The notes below the pieces were generated by a model. It searched no databases. It was not told where the DNA came from and saw only the letters and a list, made by a program, of their open reading frames with translations. A stretch of DNA of 64,000 nucleotides from an uncultured Paracoccaceae bacterium (GTDB lineage Bacteria; Pseudomonadota; Alphaproteobacteria; Rhodobacterales; Rhodobacteraceae): contig CANMIX010000017.1 in the NCBI GenBank assembly GCA_947497985.1, positions 1 to 64,000 on the forward strand, read 5' to 3'. The position numbers and the translations under genes are program-made. Positions 26,551-35,623 of the stretch are shown here, in pieces. The number at the start of each line of letters is the position of its first letter. The first letter of the stretch is position 1.

Positions 26551-27726
26551 TTAGTCGTTGCCAAACAGATCGCGCGTAAAGACGTTCTCGGCCACATCCA
26601 TCAGCTCTTCGGTCTGGCGGTTGGCGACAATCACATCCGCGCGGGATTTGAAATCCGCCAGATCGCGCACCACTTCGGAGCCAAAGAAGTCATCCTCCGG
26701 CAGGCTGGGTTCATAGACGATCACCGGAATGCCCTTGGCCTTGATCCGTTTCATAATCCCCTGCACCGAGGATTGGCGGAAATTGTCTGACCCCGCTTTC
26801 ATCACCAGACGGTGGATCCCCACGCAAGCAGGGTTTTTCGCAATGATTGCCTCGGCCAGGTAATCCTTGCGGGTGCGGTTGGCATCGACAATGGCGCGAA
26901 TGATGTTCTGCGGCACTTCCGAATAATTGGCCAGCAGCTGTTTGGTATCCTTGGGCAGGCAATAGCCGCCATAGCCAAAGGAGGGGTTGTTGTAATGGCT
27001 GCCGATGCGTGGATCCAGGCCAATGCCTTGGATGATCTGGCGCGCATCCAGATCGCGCGACATCGCATAGCTGTCGAGTTCGTTAAAAAACGCAACCCGC
27101 ATCGCCAGATAAGTATTGGCAAACAGCTTGATCGCCTCGGCCTCGGTGGAGCCGGTGATCAGCACATCCACATCCTCTTTCAGCGCCGCCGCACGCAACA
27201 GTTCGGCAAACCCTTTCGCCGCCGCGCTGTCATCGCCCACAATGATCCGCGAGGGGTGGAGATTGTCATAAAGCGCACGGCCTTCGCGCAGGAATTCCGG
27301 GCTGAAAATCACCTTGTCGGTCTGCAGCTCGGCACGCAGCCCCTCGGTATAGCCGACGGGGATCGTCGATTTGATGACAACCGTTGCATCCGGGTTGATG
27401 GCGCGGGCCTGTTTGACCACCGCCTCCACCGAAGAGGTATCAAAGAAATTGCTCTCGGGGTCATAATTGGTGGGGGTTGCGACAATAATATAGGCCGCAC
27501 CTTCAAACGCTTCGACCGCATTGGTGGTAGCGTGTAGCTGCAGATCCTTGGTCGCCAGATAATCGGCCAGTTCCGCATCCACGATCGGCGATTGGCGCTG
27601 ATTGAGCTGGGCCACGCGGCCCTCATCAATATCAAGTGCCACAACAGGGTTTTCCTGCGCCAGCAGCACTGCATTGGACAGCCCCACATAGCCGATCCCA
27701 GCCACCGCGATTTTAATATCAGACAT
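26551..27726 (-). CDS. ugd: UDP-glucose 6-dehydrogenase
   Basis: About 391 residues. The NAD-binding Rossmann motif is [18 protein letters not shown] and the catalytic cysteine motif [10 protein letters not shown] are intact, with [17 protein letters not shown] between them. It oxidises UDP-glucose to UDP-glucuronate, a precursor of acidic EPS sugars. This short form (about 390 residues) is like streptococcal and rhizobial UGDs. TTGGA eight bases upstream selects the second of two close ATG codons. It lies 18 bases upstream of the phosphatase gene on the same strand, so the two are probably co-transcribed. Confidence 0.93.
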   Translation of the reverse strand: MSDIKIAVAGIGYVGLSNAVLLAQENPVVALDIDEGRVAQLNQRQSPIVDAELADYLATKDLQLHATTNAVEAFEGAAYIIVATPTNYDPESNFFDTSSVEAVVKQARAINPDATVVIKSTIPVGYTEGLRAELQTDKVIFSPEFLREGRALYDNLHPSRIIVGDDSAAAKGFAELLRAAALKEDVDVLITGSTEAEAIKLFANTYLAMRVAFFNELDSYAMSRDLDARQIIQGIGLDPRIGSHYNNPSFGYGGYCLPKDTKQLLANYSEVPQNIIRAIVDANRTRKDYLAEAIIAKNPACVGIHRLVMKAGSDNFRQSSVQGIMKRIKAKGIPVIVYEPSLPEDDFFGSEVVRDLADFKSRADVIVANRQTEELMDVAENVFTRDLFGND

Positions 27727-27849
27727 TACAATCATCCAACCTATTGGTGTTCATGCGAAATAATGACAGGTCCTTATAGGAATTTCTGCGCATTGAGTAG
27801 ACATGCATAGCCAGGATAAGCCTAAGCCAACCCAGCAGGGATGAAAACA

Positions 27850-29241
27850 TCATTTGGACAGGGTCCCCGTGACCGTCAGCTGCGCCTTGAGCAGATCCAG
27901 CCCCTGCGTTAACAGCGCCCGCGCCCCTGTTGCATCTGTGCCCTCAACATACAAACGCAGCTCAGGTGCATTGCCAGAGGGGCGTATATGTACCACGCCC
28001 CCTTCGGCGAGGGTCATCCGCACCCCATCCGTGAGATCCAGACCGACCTCACCCACCCCCAATGCGCCCAGGAATGCGGCCCGCGCGGCCGCGTCCTGCG
28101 CCAGCGCCGCCACAAAGGGTTGCGAGGCTTCCTGCGGCACCTCCTGCAGACGGTCTGCGACGGTGACAACGGGAGGTTCTTGGGCCACGCGCGCCGACAG
28201 GGGCGCCTTTCCGGCGGCGATCAACGCAATCACCAAGGGCAAGACACAGTCACGGGTTTTCAAGGGTGTCAGCGGGCCGGTCGGGCCTTCTGCCTCAAAC
28301 CCCAAGAGATAGCCGCCATTGGCCTCATAGCCGACGACCTTCCCGGTGGCGACCTCCATGCCCGCAATCACATAAGGCGAGCCAATACGGGTCAGCGCGA
28401 CCGTGGCAAAACCTTTTTGCGACACGCCCGAATTGGAAGAAATCGGTGTCACCACACAGTCGGCCGCCAAAGCCTGCGAGGTGATCTGCCCCATGATATC
28501 GCCGGGCACGATCTGGCCTTTTTCATCCGCAAGCAAAGGTCGGTCACTGTCCCCATCGGTGGACACCAGCGCATCGAGCGCATGCTCCTTGACCCAGGCC
28601 GCCACTTGGGCGCGGGTCTCGGGATCCACCGCTTCGGTATCAACGGGAATAAAGCTGTCCGAGCGGCCCAGCTCCACCACATCTGCCCCCAGTTTGGCAA
28701 AGATCTCCGCCATCAGATCACGCCCCACGGCGGAATGGCTGTAAAGCCCGATGCGTTTGCCCTGCAGGGCTGCGGGACCGCAGGCGCCCACATAGCGCGC
28801 AACAAAATCCGCCCCGACGCTCGTGTCCTGCTCCACCGCGCCGCCACCGTCGCCAGGCGCGCGCCCCAGGGCGGCTTTGATCGCGGTCTCGTCGTCCTTG
28901 GTGATCTCACCTGTCTTGGAATAGAACTTCAGCCCGTTGCGATCGGCCGGGATATGACTGCCGGTGATCATGATCGCCGCCGCGCCCCGTTTCTGTGCCG
29001 CCAGGGCCAGCGCCGGTGTGGCCACCGCACCGCAATCGATCAGCGTCAGCCCTTCGCCCACAACAGCATCCCGCACAGCGCGAGCAATCTCAGGCGACGA
29101 CGGGCGCAGATCCCAGCCAAGACAAATGCCGCTGCCGGTGTCACAGGCGGCAATAAAGGCGCGCACGTGATCAGCCACCAGATCCGCCGTCAGCTCTACC
29201 ACCAACCCGCGCAGCCCGCTTGTTCCAAATTTCGGTGCCAT
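27850..29241 (-). CDS. Phosphomannomutase/phosphoglucomutase
   Basis: About 463 residues beginning MAPKFGTSGLRG. The catalytic serine loop is TGSHIPADRNG, the metal loop is STDGDSDRP, and a sugar-specificity loop EANGGYLLG follows. Together these mark an alpha-D-phosphohexomutase. It interconverts hexose 6- and 1-phosphates to feed nucleotide-sugar synthesis. The GGYLLG variant does not match the usual GEMSG of PMM/PGM, so the exact sugar is uncertain. An upstream extension of 34 codons overlaps the divergent promoter and was rejected; AAAGAG precedes the chosen ATG. Confidence 0.88.
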   Translation of the reverse strand: MAPKFGTSGLRGLVVELTADLVADHVRAFIAACDTGSGICLGWDLRPSSPEIARAVRDAVVGEGLTLIDCGAVATPALALAAQKRGAAAIMITGSHIPADRNGLKFYSKTGEITKDDETAIKAALGRAPGDGGGAVEQDTSVGADFVARYVGACGPAALQGKRIGLYSHSAVGRDLMAEIFAKLGADVVELGRSDSFIPVDTEAVDPETRAQVAAWVKEHALDALVSTDGDSDRPLLADEKGQIVPGDIMGQITSQALAADCVVTPISSNSGVSQKGFATVALTRIGSPYVIAGMEVATGKVVGYEANGGYLLGFEAEGPTGPLTPLKTRDCVLPLVIALIAAGKAPLSARVAQEPPVVTVADRLQEVPQEASQPFVAALAQDAAARAAFLGALGVGEVGLDLTDGVRMTLAEGGVVHIRPSGNAPELRLYVEGTDATGARALLTQGLDLLKAQLTVTGTLSK

Positions 29242-29303
29242 CTCTTTGCCTCTTGATCGCCAGTGCCTGCGTATTGGAGCGGACCATATCCAGCCCCTCC
29301 CCC

Positions 29304-29317
29304 CTTGCCTAGGCAAG
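29304..29317. promoter_or_regulatory. Perfect 14-bp palindrome in divergent promoter (candidate operator)
   Basis: CTTGCCTAGGCAAG is its own reverse complement and lies midway between the leftward phosphohexomutase and the rightward kdsD. A related half-site, CCTAGGAAGGCAA, follows within 20 bases at about 29326-29338. This arrangement suggests a dimeric repressor or activator site controlling both genes. The protein that binds it is unknown. Confidence 0.5.
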
Positions 29318-29367
29318 AACCGCCCCCTAGGAAGGCAAAACAACTGGCGCCAGATCGAGGGTTTTTC

Positions 29368-30354
29368 ATGTCAGAGCAGACCAAGACCACTGCCCATGTC
29401 TCAGCTGAGGCGATTATCGCCTCGGGCCAGCATGTGCTCAGCGTGGAAGCCGCCGCCCTGGCCCAGATGGGCCGCGACCTGCCTGCGGATTTCGCCGCAG
29501 TGGTGCAGCTGATCCTGGGCGCCAAGGGCCGTGTCATTGTCTCGGGCATTGGCAAATCCGGCCATATCGGGCGCAAGATCGCCGCGACCTTTGCCTCCAC
29601 CGGCACCCCGTCCTATTTTGTCCATTGCGCCGAGGCCAGCCACGGGGATCTGGGCATGGTGACCCCGGCTGACATCTGCCTGTTGATCTCCAATTCCGGT
29701 GAGACCACGGAACTGCAGGACATTCTGGCCCACACGCGCCGGTTCTCGATCCCCACCGTGGCGATCTCCTCAAAACCCGACAGCACCTTGATGAAGGCCG
29801 CAGATTACCGCCTGTGCCTGCCGCCCGCGCCCGAGGCCTGCTCCATTGGCATGGCGCCCACCACATCCACCACGCTGACCCTGGCGCTTGGCGATGCCTT
29901 GGCGGTGGCCTTGATGGATCAACGCGGGTTTTTACCGGAAGATTTCCGCGTCTTTCATCCGGGCGGCAAACTGGGCGCGCAGCTCGCCACCGTGGCGCAG
30001 CTGATGCACGCAGGCGACGACCTGCCGCTGGTCAGTGCCGAGACCCCCATGCAGGACTGCCTGCTGACCATGACCTCCAAAGGGTTTGGCATTGCCGCAG
30101 TGGTTGCGGACGGCAAACTGGCAGGCGTGATCTCAGACGGGGATTTGCGGCGCAATATGGCGCAGCTGATGCGCACCACCGCCGGCGATATTGCCAACCC
30201 TAACCCCATCACCGTGGCCCCGAACGCGCTGGCCGCCAGCGCTTTGGCAACAATGAACGCGCGGAAAATCTCGGTTCTGATGGTGGTGGACGCGGCCAGC
30301 GCGCCCGTGGGCATCCTGCATATCCATGACCTGCTGCGTGCAGGTGTGGCGTAA
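29368..30354 (+). CDS. kdsD: D-arabinose 5-phosphate isomerase
   Basis: About 328 residues. The ATG at 29368 has GAGG seven bases upstream. An SIS domain comes first (VSGIGKSGHIGRKIAATFAS, HCAEASHGDLGM, SNSGETTEL) with the family segment PPAPEACSIGMAPTTSTT, followed by two CBS domains (QDCLLTMTSKGFGIAAVVAD and later MNARKISVLMVVD). It converts ribulose 5-phosphate to arabinose 5-phosphate, the first step to Kdo. It is the KpsF/KdsD type. With kdsB downstream it points to Kdo in a capsule or its lipid anchor. Confidence 0.93.
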   Translation: MSEQTKTTAHVSAEAIIASGQHVLSVEAAALAQMGRDLPADFAAVVQLILGAKGRVIVSGIGKSGHIGRKIAATFASTGTPSYFVHCAEASHGDLGMVTPADICLLISNSGETTELQDILAHTRRFSIPTVAISSKPDSTLMKAADYRLCLPPAPEACSIGMAPTTSTTLTLALGDALAVALMDQRGFLPEDFRVFHPGGKLGAQLATVAQLMHAGDDLPLVSAETPMQDCLLTMTSKGFGIAAVVADGKLAGVISDGDLRRNMAQLMRTTAGDIANPNPITVAPNALAASALATMNARKISVLMVVDAASAPVGILHIHDLLRAGVA

Positions 30355-30382
30355 TTTGCGGCTCTAATAAAAGGTATACCCC

Positions 30383-31177
30383 ATGAAAACCGTAATCCTG
30401 ATCCCCGCGCGCTATGCCTCGACCCGCTATCCCGGCAAGCCTTTGGTCGAACTCACCCAGCCCGACGGCAGCCGCAAAAGCCTGATCCGGATGAGCTGGG
30501 AAGCCGCCATGGGGGTTCAGGGCGTCGACGCGGTGCATGTGGTCACCGATGATGACCGCATCAAAGAGGCGGCCGAGGGGTTTGGTGCCTCCGTGATCAT
30601 GACGCCGACCACTTGCGAAAACGGCACCGCGCGTTGTGCGGCGGCTTTGGATGCTGGCGCCATCGACGCCGATCTGGTGGTGAACCTGCAAGGCGACGCG
30701 CCGCTGACACCCGCCTGGTTTGTCGAAGATCTGATCGCCGCGATGAAAGCCGATGCGGAGGCGCAGGTCGCCACGCCGGTCTTGCAATGTGACCCGCTGA
30801 CCTATGGCCATTTTGTCGAGGATCGCAAAGCCGGCCGGGTTGGAGGCACCACGGCCGTATTCAACGCCAAAGGCCACGCGCTTTATTTCTCAAAAGAAGT
30901 GCTGCCCTATATCGACCCCGGCAAAGTGCCAACCGCCGACATCCCCGTCTATCACCACGTGGGCGTCTATGCCTATCGCCCGGACGCCCTGCGCGCCTAT
31001 GGGACCTGGGGGGAATGTGATCTGGAAAACCGCGAAGGGCTGGAACAGCTGCGCTTCCTGTTCAACGGCACGCCTGTGGCTTGTGTTGAGGTCGAAGGGC
31101 GCGGCCGCGTGTTCTGGGAATTGAACAACCCCGAAGATGTGGCCCGCATCGAAAGCGTCTTGGCCAAACAGCTGTGA
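30383..31177 (+). CDS. kdsB: 3-deoxy-manno-octulosonate cytidylyltransferase
   Basis: A 264-residue CMP-Kdo synthetase. ILIPARYASTRYPGKPL at the N-terminus and VVNLQGDAPLTP around residue 108 are the family signatures, and YHHVGVYAYRP closes the core. It activates Kdo with CTP. It starts 28 bases after kdsD, on the same strand. kdsA and kdsC are not in the window, so Kdo-8-phosphate synthesis must rely on chromosomal genes. The duplicate activating step is typical of capsule loci (KpsU). Confidence 0.93.
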   Translation: MKTVILIPARYASTRYPGKPLVELTQPDGSRKSLIRMSWEAAMGVQGVDAVHVVTDDDRIKEAAEGFGASVIMTPTTCENGTARCAAALDAGAIDADLVVNLQGDAPLTPAWFVEDLIAAMKADAEAQVATPVLQCDPLTYGHFVEDRKAGRVGGTTAVFNAKGHALYFSKEVLPYIDPGKVPTADIPVYHHVGVYAYRPDALRAYGTWGECDLENREGLEQLRFLFNGTPVACVEVEGRGRVFWELNNPEDVARIESVLAKQL

Positions 31178-31181
31178 TCCA

Positions 31182-31212
31182 GTTGGGGGCGTTACAGGTT
31201 GCGCCCCCCAAC
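31182..31212 (+). terminator. Hairpin downstream of kdsB
   Basis: GTTGGGGG and CCCCCAAC form an 8-bp stem with a 15-base loop, starting four bases after the kdsB stop. No T-tract follows, so termination efficiency is uncertain. Confidence 0.5.
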
Positions 31213-31333
31213 ATGCCGCAACCGCAGATCCTCCTAGACGCGATAGGTGTTGCGACGGTTGTGCGGGACGAAGCTGCCATTGGCTTTGACCTGTTTAACG
31301 GCAGCTGTGAGACCCGCTACACTCGATCTTGAT

Positions 31334-31528
31334 CTATTCGCTATTATCAAAGATTTCCTCAATGTACATTTCAAACAACTCGGCAATCTTGAATGCCAGA
31401 GGCAAGGACGGGTCATATCGTCCAGCCTCAATTGCGTTTATAGTTTGTCGGGACACATCTAGTTGTTCACCTAGAGTAGTTTGCGACCACGCCCGCTCTG
31501 CCCGAAGCGCTTTTAGATGGTTTTTCAT
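31334..31528 (-). CDS. Small XRE/Cro-type HTH regulator
   Basis: A 64-residue protein that is essentially one HTH_3 domain: ALRAERAWSQTTLGEQLDVSRQTINAIEAGRYDPSLPLAFKIAELF. The C-terminus is acidic (EEIFDNSE). Its ATG overlaps the stop of the upstream membrane-protein gene (TGATG). Pairs of a small membrane protein and this kind of HTH are common in bacteria; the regulator usually controls its own operon. The local GC content looks lower than that of the EPS genes, suggesting later acquisition. Confidence 0.88.
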   Translation of the reverse strand: MKNHLKALRAERAWSQTTLGEQLDVSRQTINAIEAGRYDPSLPLAFKIAELFEMYIEEIFDNSE

Positions 31529-31926
31529 CAAAACACGCCTTCGCGTTTCGATATGAAAGTAGTTGCCAAGCCTTGCACAGACCAGAAAATCGGTAACAGC
31601 CAGAATACCTGAAATCTTGGAATATCGGACACTCTTTCAAGTTGGCCCCAACCGGATGCGATTATCATTACAACTGCAATACCAATGAATGTGCCCTTTA
31701 CCTGGATCAGGCGAAGAAATTCGTCGAGCTCCAGCGCAAAGCGCAGCTGCGCCCAGAAAGCCGCAAAAACTGCGCCGATTGGTATAAGCATTACGACATA
31801 TAGAATGTAGGCGGGAAGGTCGATTTCATTAGTAAGTGCTGAAATTCCTGCTGTTGAAGCGATATAGGTCAACATTGCCGGAACGAAGACTTTGAAGAAA
31901 CGGGAAGAGGATTGGCTCGTCGTCAT
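31528..31926 (-). CDS. Small membrane protein coupled to HTH regulator
   Basis: A 132-residue protein with four hydrophobic segments (FFKVFVPAMLTYIAST, YILYVVMLIPIGAVFAAFW, FIGIAVVMIIASGW, FWLLPIFWSVQGLATTF). No enzymatic motif was seen. It is translationally coupled to the HTH gene, which suggests the two form a membrane-sensor/regulator pair. It is not named by any family that I recognise. Confidence 0.75.
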   Translation of the reverse strand: MTTSQSSSRFFKVFVPAMLTYIASTAGISALTNEIDLPAYILYVVMLIPIGAVFAAFWAQLRFALELDEFLRLIQVKGTFIGIAVVMIIASGWGQLERVSDIPRFQVFWLLPIFWSVQGLATTFISKREGVF

Positions 31927-32227
31927 GTTGGATACTCCATGAGTGGAAAGTTACCTTTACATAGCCAGCTTCGACCAAATGTAAAGGCTGCTTTCCATTT
32001 TTCCCAAATTTTGAGGTGAAATTTCTAGGAAAAAGCATAAAGGTCACCGAAGCGGCCCTTAGAGCCAGATGCAGCATCCGTCACTCTGGGCTCATTCCTG
32101 ACCTTCGCCACGTGTTTTCCAAATCCATTTAACGCGGCCCCGCAATAGGAAAAGCGGACCCCATTCCATTGAACAGGATCCGCTTTATATCTCTCAACCA
32201 GAACTCCCGCGTCCGGGAGAAACCAGC
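31927..32227. other. 301-bp intergenic stretch with a terminator-like hairpin
   Basis: No gene was seen. The right half holds AAAGCGGA (32151-32158) and TCCGCTTT (32179-32186), a perfect 8-bp stem. Read leftward, the stem is followed by TTTTCC, so it is probably the terminator of the yjbE-like gene. The left part is AT-rich and should hold the promoter of the membrane-protein/HTH pair. Confidence 0.55.
32151..32186 (-). terminator. Terminator of the yjbE-like gene
   Basis: AAAGCGGA pairs with TCCGCTTT around a 20-base loop. On the minus strand the second arm runs straight into TTTTCC, giving a short T-tract. It lies 41 bases after the yjbE-like stop. Confidence 0.6.
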
Positions 32228-32479
32228 TTAGTCGGTTGTTGTGGTGGTCCCGGATTCGTCGTCGTCGGATACAACAACACCAATCACAACAGCTGCGGCC
32301 AGAACGCCACCTGCAATGGTGCCAGCTGCCAGACCGGTTCCCGCGACACCACCAGCTGCGCCGGCACCCGCACCTGCGCCACCGGCGCCACCGGCAGTTG
32401 CACCGGGCTCAGCGGTTTGGGCGGAAACGGAACCTGCGGCCAGAACCGCAACGAGGGCTGCTGCAAAAATCTGCTTCAT
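32228..32479 (-). CDS. yjbE: YjbE-like small secreted Gly/Ala-rich protein
   Basis: An 83-residue protein. The signal peptide is MKQIFAAALVAVLAAGSVSA, followed by a Gly/Ala tract (GATAGGAGGAGAGAGAAGG), a hydrophobic helix (LAAAVVIGVVV) and an acidic, Thr-rich tail DDDESGTTTTTD. The Thr run at the C-terminus resembles that of E. coli YjbE, first gene of the yjbEFGH exopolysaccharide operon, and the yjbF/yjbH homologues lie just upstream on the same strand. GGAG nine bases before the ATG decides the start. A 167-base gap to yjbF allows a separate promoter. Function is unknown in any organism. Confidence 0.75.
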   Translation of the reverse strand: MKQIFAAALVAVLAAGSVSAQTAEPGATAGGAGGAGAGAGAAGGVAGTGLAAGTIAGGVLAAAVVIGVVVSDDDESGTTTTTD

Positions 32480-32646
32480 AGTCAAAAACTCCATGGGGTT
32501 TTCATTAGGAAATCCTGCCTGGACCGTAGGCAAGAAGTGATATTATTTCAACGCGCCTTATGTGGGTAATACATTTAAAAATCAGTTTATTTCGCCATCA
32601 GTGCAGAGTTGCCACGGCTTTGCGGTGAAAAGCGGCTACTATCTGC

Positions 32647-33333
32647 CTAAAGTGTCAGCTGGCGGATGCGTATATATCCGTTCAAAGGCCCGGCCCATTG
32701 GCGGGATTGCCAGACGCGCCCGGTGCGAGAATCAACCCAGAAGTCATTCGCAATCCGGCCACTCGCGCCGTCGCAGCGTTCCTGCAGATGCCGTGTCGCA
32801 TAGGTGAGTTCGACGATTTCAAGGTTTTCAGCGCCCAGGTCGACAACCTCGCAGGCCATTTCCAAGGTCTTGCTTTCGTGATCTCCAAAACGCAGGTCAA
32901 ACAGGCGCGTCCCGGTGCCTTCGGGGCCCTGTGCACCGCCAGATCGCGCCAGGGTGGACGACGACAGCAGATCCCCGCGCAAGCCCCGCGTGGCAATCAG
33001 GATCCCATCGCGCAAAGTGACGGTAACCTGATCCTCGGTCACCCAATGGATCACCTCACCGGGGCCATTATCGCGGCGCACCAGCTGCGGCTGCAGATAG
33101 GCAAAGATCCCATTGGCCTCCAGCGTCACCTCGATATAGGGGCTGCCCAGCGTGTCCAAAAGCGCGCGCGTCAGCGGTGGACGCTCCTGTTTGGGGGCGC
33201 GGCGCAGGGCGATCTGTTCCCGGATGGTCGAGAAGATCTCCAGCTCAAGCGGCGTTTCCTCCGGGCCTTTGGCACAGGCGCCCAACAGGGCCAGACCGAC
33301 AAGGGCGCCCATAAAACGTGTCACGTTGATCAT
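32647..33333 (-). CDS. yjbF: YjbF/GfcB-family outer-membrane lipoprotein
   Basis: About 228 residues; the chosen ATG overlaps the YjbH stop in ATGA. The signal peptide MINVTRFMGALVGLALLGAC carries a lipobox (LGAC). The mature part has the YjbF pattern: IEVTLEANGIFAYL, IHWVTEDQVTVTLRDGILIATRGLRGDLLSS, and NDFWVDSRTGRVWQSRQW. Such lipoproteins act in group-4 capsule or Yjb polysaccharide secretion. It is translationally coupled to YjbH. Confidence 0.87.
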   Translation of the reverse strand: MINVTRFMGALVGLALLGACAKGPEETPLELEIFSTIREQIALRRAPKQERPPLTRALLDTLGSPYIEVTLEANGIFAYLQPQLVRRDNGPGEVIHWVTEDQVTVTLRDGILIATRGLRGDLLSSSTLARSGGAQGPEGTGTRLFDLRFGDHESKTLEMACEVVDLGAENLEIVELTYATRHLQERCDGASGRIANDFWVDSRTGRVWQSRQWAGPLNGYIRIRQLTL

Positions 33334-35546
33334 TCCCAGATCCTCGCCTTTTGATCGACCAGGCTTTTGCGATGGCCTTCGCGGATCTGCCCATAAAGCC
33401 TGCCCGGCACCGATAGACGCGCGCCGCCATCCCGCTGAGTGGGGCGCACCGTCAAGCCAAAGGAATTGCGCGAGGGTTTGCCCCAGAGCCAATCCAACGG
33501 AATGCGGAAGCGGATCCCCTTGTCAAAGGAGCCTTCGCCGAACTCTTCGGCCGACACATCGGTGAGCGTGAAAAACCCGCCAAAGGACCAGCCATTGTTA
33601 AAGGTCTTATCCAGGCTGAAGGTCGCCCCCACATCGCCCGCCAGATAGCGTCCCACATCCAACTGGGCCAGAAACCCGCGCGGCGCCTCATAATAGGCCG
33701 AGGCATGGCCGGTAAAGACACTGTAATCCCGGAAGGAAAAGCGCTGGTCAAAATCACGCTGTTTCACATAGTTGCCCTCAACCCCCAGCGCGAGGCGGGA
33801 ATTGACCGGTTTCCACAGGACTTCGCCTGAAACACCGCCAAAGTTGCTTTCCAACAGGCCCACGGTCGTACGCGCATAAAGATCAGGCGCGGGTTTCCAA
33901 TTGCGCGCCACATAGAGGTTTTCCAGCGTGGTATCGAATTGCGCATATTCCACCTGATCGGTGCGCACCCGTGGCAGCACCGAGTTTGAGGCGCGCCCGT
34001 CTGAGACATTGCCCCAGAGCCGTCGGCGGATGGTGCCGGAGACGATCCACCCCGGAGATGGCGCATAAGAGGCCGAGAAATCCAGCCCCAGATCCAGACG
34101 GAAGGGCAAGGACGGGTCAAAATAAGAGGGCGCTGCATAGGGAGAGACCGAGGTGGCAAAAGCCGGGTATAACTCATCCGAGAAATCAGCCCCCTCGGGC
34201 AAGGGGCCTGCGTTTTGAAAGCCCGTGACCGCCACCAGCGCATCTGTGGCCTCGGGGGCAAATTCCAATGCCTCCAGATCGCTGCGCCTTATCACCGTGG
34301 TCGACAGGCCCAAGCCCCGGCGCATCGGTACAATGCGGAAGGTTTCCACCGAAGGTGGCAAAGTGCGCGCCATCGCGCGCGCCACCCGACCGATGGTCAG
34401 CGTATAAGACCGATAGCGGTTGTTGCGATAGCGCACCTCGGCCACGTTGCCCTCAAGGATCACCGCCTCCAGCACCAGACCGTCAGCCTTCAGGGCTTCG
34501 GCCACCAGATCGCGGATCTGGCCACGTTTGTTTTCACTGGCCGCCCAATCGGGACTCCAATGCGCCTCTTCGGTGGCCCATTGGCTGCGCGGCACCACCG
34601 GGATGGGGGCCGGGATACGAATGGGTTGCGGCGGATGGCGCGGGTTCAACTGGATCTGCGCATTGACGCCGATCTCGGATCCATAAAGATAATAAGCCCC
34701 AAGCCGTAGGTTTGGGCTTTTTTGATATTCAACGCCAAAGTTCAGCGAGGAGTTACGTTCAAAGACGTTGGATTGCTGGGTTTCCAGCTCATAGGCGTCT
34801 GAGGAATATTCCGCCTTGATGCCCCAGCGGTCATTCAATTCCCATTCCAGACCGGCAAAGGGCGCCACATCACCGCGGAACCATTGATCCACCGACAATT
34901 CACCCCCGGTATCGCCCCCATTAAAGGCCCCGCGCGTGCCAATGGTGCCAATCGCCCCGTTGGATCCCAACCGTCCCCAGCCCAGACCGGCGGTGACTTT
35001 CAGCTTGCCCTCTCCACCGCCCAGACCGGGCGTGTCAAAGGTCTTGGTCGCGGCAAGATATTCACTGGCGTAAATGCCGGTGCCGGCAAAATCCTGCAGA
35101 CCCAATGTGAGCGCGGGCAGGTATTTGCGTTCGCGCAAAAGCCGGAAGCGCACATCAAAGCCGCGGTCATAATAGGTGTTGAACCCAAACAGGTTCAGGT
35201 TCTGGATGCCGTTATAGCGAAACGAGGCCGACAGCCACGGCAGCGCCTGAAAGGTCAGATTGTACCGGCTGGTGCCACCAAAAAAGGAATAGGTGGTGGC
35301 AAACTGGCCTTCGGGCAGATGTTCGGCTGAGGGCAGATCAATGATCCCGGGCGAGCCATAAAAGTTCATACTGGGCTGGGCTGGCCGGTCAAAATTTGGG
35401 GCCTCCTCGACCGTCTGGGCCTGCGCGATGCTGGACAGGCCAGCCGTCAGCGCCAGAACAAGTGCTGCGCACAGCTTTGTACGGCCCCGCATCTGCCTTG
35501 GGGGTATTGTGGAACCGGTCACCTTCTGCCCCGCCTTTATAATCAT
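33330..35546 (-). CDS. yjbH: YjbH/GfcD-family outer-membrane protein
   Basis: A 738-residue protein. A hydrophobic signal peptide (LCAALVLALTAGLSSIAQAQ) follows a 24-residue leader; an in-frame ATG at 35492 would give a more normal signal peptide and may be the real start. The mature protein opens with MNFYGSPGIIDLPSAEHLPEGQFATTYSFF, the YjbH signature, and continues as a large beta-barrel-like region (ASFRYNGIQNLNLFGF, LGWGRLGSN, YEAPRGFLAQLDVGRYLAGD). It should be the outer-membrane channel of a Yjb-type polysaccharide pathway. A YjbG/GfcC gene is missing. Confidence 0.88.
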   Translation of the reverse strand: MIIKAGQKVTGSTIPPRQMRGRTKLCAALVLALTAGLSSIAQAQTVEEAPNFDRPAQPSMNFYGSPGIIDLPSAEHLPEGQFATTYSFFGGTSRYNLTFQALPWLSASFRYNGIQNLNLFGFNTYYDRGFDVRFRLLRERKYLPALTLGLQDFAGTGIYASEYLAATKTFDTPGLGGGEGKLKVTAGLGWGRLGSNGAIGTIGTRGAFNGGDTGGELSVDQWFRGDVAPFAGLEWELNDRWGIKAEYSSDAYELETQQSNVFERNSSLNFGVEYQKSPNLRLGAYYLYGSEIGVNAQIQLNPRHPPQPIRIPAPIPVVPRSQWATEEAHWSPDWAASENKRGQIRDLVAEALKADGLVLEAVILEGNVAEVRYRNNRYRSYTLTIGRVARAMARTLPPSVETFRIVPMRRGLGLSTTVIRRSDLEALEFAPEATDALVAVTGFQNAGPLPEGADFSDELYPAFATSVSPYAAPSYFDPSLPFRLDLGLDFSASYAPSPGWIVSGTIRRRLWGNVSDGRASNSVLPRVRTDQVEYAQFDTTLENLYVARNWKPAPDLYARTTVGLLESNFGGVSGEVLWKPVNSRLALGVEGNYVKQRDFDQRFSFRDYSVFTGHASAYYEAPRGFLAQLDVGRYLAGDVGATFSLDKTFNNGWSFGGFFTLTDVSAEEFGEGSFDKGIRFRIPLDWLWGKPSRNSFGLTVRPTQRDGGARLSVPGRLYGQIREGHRKSLVDQKARIWE

Positions 35547-35623
35547 TACTGCTGCTTACGCCTACTTTTTGCCTTAGACCACGAAAGCCGGGCACCGATC
35601 AACTGTTGCAAATCTCGCCCCCC

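Noticed and set aside
27752-27760. CATGCGAAA as a second parS half-site near ugd
   Set aside because: Only nine bases match and there is no dyad; expected by chance in 64 kb.
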